Below are positions 4,140-5,326 of a stretch of 5,326 nt of DNA, piece after piece (the first letter of the stretch is position 1; each line of letters opens with the position of its first letter). The DNA lies in assembly GCA_027294815.1 (NCBI GenBank), contig JAPULP010000233.1:1-5326 (forward strand). The letters run 5' to 3'. Source of the DNA: Gemmatimonadota bacterium. Its GTDB lineage: Bacteria; Gemmatimonadota; Gemmatimonadetes; Gemmatimonadales; GWC2-71-9. The translations under genes and the position numbers were made by a program. The notes beneath the pieces were generated by a model. It was not told the origin of the DNA. It worked only from the letters and a program-made list of their open reading frames with translations, and ran no database searches.

Positions 4140-5326
4140 ATGACCAAGAACAACCACACCCCCCGCATCCTCATTGCCGACGACCAGCCGGACGTGCTCC
4201 AGGCGTTGCGTCTCCTTCTAAAAGGAGAGGGCATGAGCGCCGATACGGTCTCCTCCCCCTCCGACGTCATGGGCGCGGTCGAGACGAGCGAGTACGACCT
4301 GATCCTGATGGACATGAACTACACGCGGGACACGACTTCCGGGCAGGAAGGGTTCGATCTGCTCAAAAAGATCCAGCGACTGGACGGCACGCTTCCGATC
4401 GTCGTGATGACCGCATGGAGCAGCGTGGAAGGTGCGGTGGAGGCGATGCGTCGCGGCGCAAAGGACTATGTCGAAAAGCCGTGGGACGACGGACGCATCC
4501 TCGCGACCATTCTGACGCAGATGGAACTCGGTCGCGCGTTGCGCAAGACCCAGCGGCTCGAAGACGAAAACCGCCGTCTCCGACAAGACGGTCTGCCGGA
4601 CATGATCGCCGGGTCCAAGGTGATGCAACCGGTCCTCAAGCTCATGGAGCGGGTCGCCCCGTCGGACGCGAACGTCCTGATCACCGGTGAGCACGGTACC
4701 GGAAAAGAAGTCGCGGCCCAATGGATTCACGCCGCCTCCGAGCGGGCCAACAACCCCTTGGTAACCGTCAACGCAGGGGGGTTGTCGGAAGGCGTGTTCG
4801 AAAGCGAGGTGTTCGGCCACGTGCGTGGTGCGTTTACCGACGCGAAGAGCGATCGCGTGGGATGCTTCGAATTGGCGGACGGCGGCACGTTGTTCATGGA
4901 CGAAATCGCCAACGTCGGGATGAAAGAACAGGCCAAGTTGTTACGTGTGATCGAGACGGGTGAGCTGCAACGCGTCGGTTCTTCCAAAATGCGTCGCGTT
5001 GACGTCCGGATGATCTCGGCTACGAACACCGAGATTCCCAAGGAAGTCGAACAAGGACGGTTTCGTGAAGACCTGCTGTATCGATTGAACACGGTCGAGA
5101 TTCAATTGCCGGCGTTGCGTGAACGTCGCGAAGACATTCCCGCACTGGCGGTGTACTTCCTCGACAGGTTGTCCAATCGGTACAGAAAAGGACTCGAGTT
5201 CGACACCGGCGCCATGCAAGCGCTCTCCAACCATCGCTGGCCCGGCAACATTCGAGAGCTTGCGCACGTGGTCGAACGTTCCATTCTCATGGCGGCGAAC
5301 GACAAGATCACCACCGCCGATCTCGG
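4140..5326 (+). CDS. NtrC-type sigma-54-dependent response regulator (partial, C-terminus outside window)
   Basis: The frame is open from the ATG at 4140 to the window edge (395 full codons). The receiver domain (about 8-125) has Asp14-Asp15, the phosphate-accepting Asp58 (LILMDMN), Thr91 and Lys113 (VEKPW). A coiled linker follows (about 128-150, with LRKTQRLEDENRRLRQ). The AAA+ domain has Walker A GEHGTGKE (183-190, Lys189), the sigma-54 contact loop GAFTDA (230-235) instead of GAFTGA, Walker B GGTLFMDE (248-255), FREDLLYRLN (308-317) with the arginine-finger region, and sensor II WPGNIREL (367-374). The Fis-type helix-turn-helix expected next is outside the window. When phosphorylated by a partner kinase it should form a ring, hydrolyse ATP and open sigma-54 promoters. 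An in-frame TAG lies directly before the ATG, fixing the start, yet no Shine-Dalgarno is present. A sigma-54 promoter lies upstream, suggesting autoactivation. The partner kinase and targets are not visible; related regulators with the NYTRDTTSG loop often sit near ABC exporters. Confidence 0.95.
   Translation, partial: MTKNNHTPRILIADDQPDVLQALRLLLKGEGMSADTVSSPSDVMGAVETSEYDLILMDMNYTRDTTSGQEGFDLLKKIQRLDGTLPIVVMTAWSSVEGAVEAMRRGAKDYVEKPWDDGRILATILTQMELGRALRKTQRLEDENRRLRQDGLPDMIAGSKVMQPVLKLMERVAPSDANVLITGEHGTGKEVAAQWIHAASERANNPLVTVNAGGLSEGVFESEVFGHVRGAFTDAKSDRVGCFELADGGTLFMDEIANVGMKEQAKLLRVIETGELQRVGSSKMRRVDVRMISATNTEIPKEVEQGRFREDLLYRLNTVEIQLPALRERREDIPALAVYFLDRLSNRYRKGLEFDTGAMQALSNHRWPGNIRELAHVVERSILMAANDKITTADL

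Noticed and set aside
4218..4820. 200-residue open frame on the minus strand opposite the response regulator
   Set aside because: It is antisense to the receiver and AAA+ motifs, and the His/Arg/Asp-rich translation has no domain.

Overview
The window carries six protein genes in three transcriptional blocks, two of them cut by the window edges. Coding regions are G+C-rich, with mostly G/C third positions, while the two main regulatory gaps are more A/T-rich. The gene set (zinc alcohol dehydrogenase, LsrF-type aldolase, TetR/SDR pair, small secreted NTF2-like lipoprotein, sigma-54 response regulator) fits an environmental Gram-negative bacterium. Gemmatimonadota, Acidobacteriota or a xanthomonad-like gammaproteobacterium are possible from general impression only; no rRNA or other marker gene is present to settle this.

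Left block (1-1678, minus strand): a two-gene operon read right to left. The first gene encodes a class I (Schiff-base) aldolase/thiolase closely resembling LsrF. Five bases after its stop begins a zinc-dependent MDR alcohol/polyol dehydrogenase that runs off the left edge. Together they look like a catabolic module for a sugar, polyol or phospho-sugar; no other lsr gene is visible. A 7-bp tandem repeat that also fits a G-quadruplex pattern lies just upstream, after the tetR stop.

Middle block (1790-3957): a TetR-family repressor gene (minus) and a classical-type SDR oxidoreductase gene (plus) diverge from a 58-bp gap. This gap is unusually readable. It holds a sigma-70-type promoter in each direction, interleaved so that each -35 overlaps the opposing -10, and a 22-bp near-perfect palindrome fills the shared spacer. 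One dimeric repressor could silence both genes. After the SDR comes a GC-rich hairpin and then a small predicted lipoprotein with an NTF2/SnoaL-like fold.

Right block (3958-5326, plus strand): a 182-bp gap with a near-consensus sigma-54 (-24/-12) promoter, followed by an NtrC-type response regulator (receiver plus AAA+ domain, truncated at the window edge before its DNA-binding domain). A sigma-54 activator gene behind its own sigma-54 promoter suggests positive autoregulation. Its sigma-54 contact loop reads GAFTDA instead of GAFTGA.

I see no wholly new system. The best leads are the compact divergent tetR/SDR control region with a probably leaderless repressor mRNA, the sigma-54 self-activation loop, the SDR with an altered catalytic tetrad, and the isolated LsrF-like aldolase paired with a dehydrogenase.
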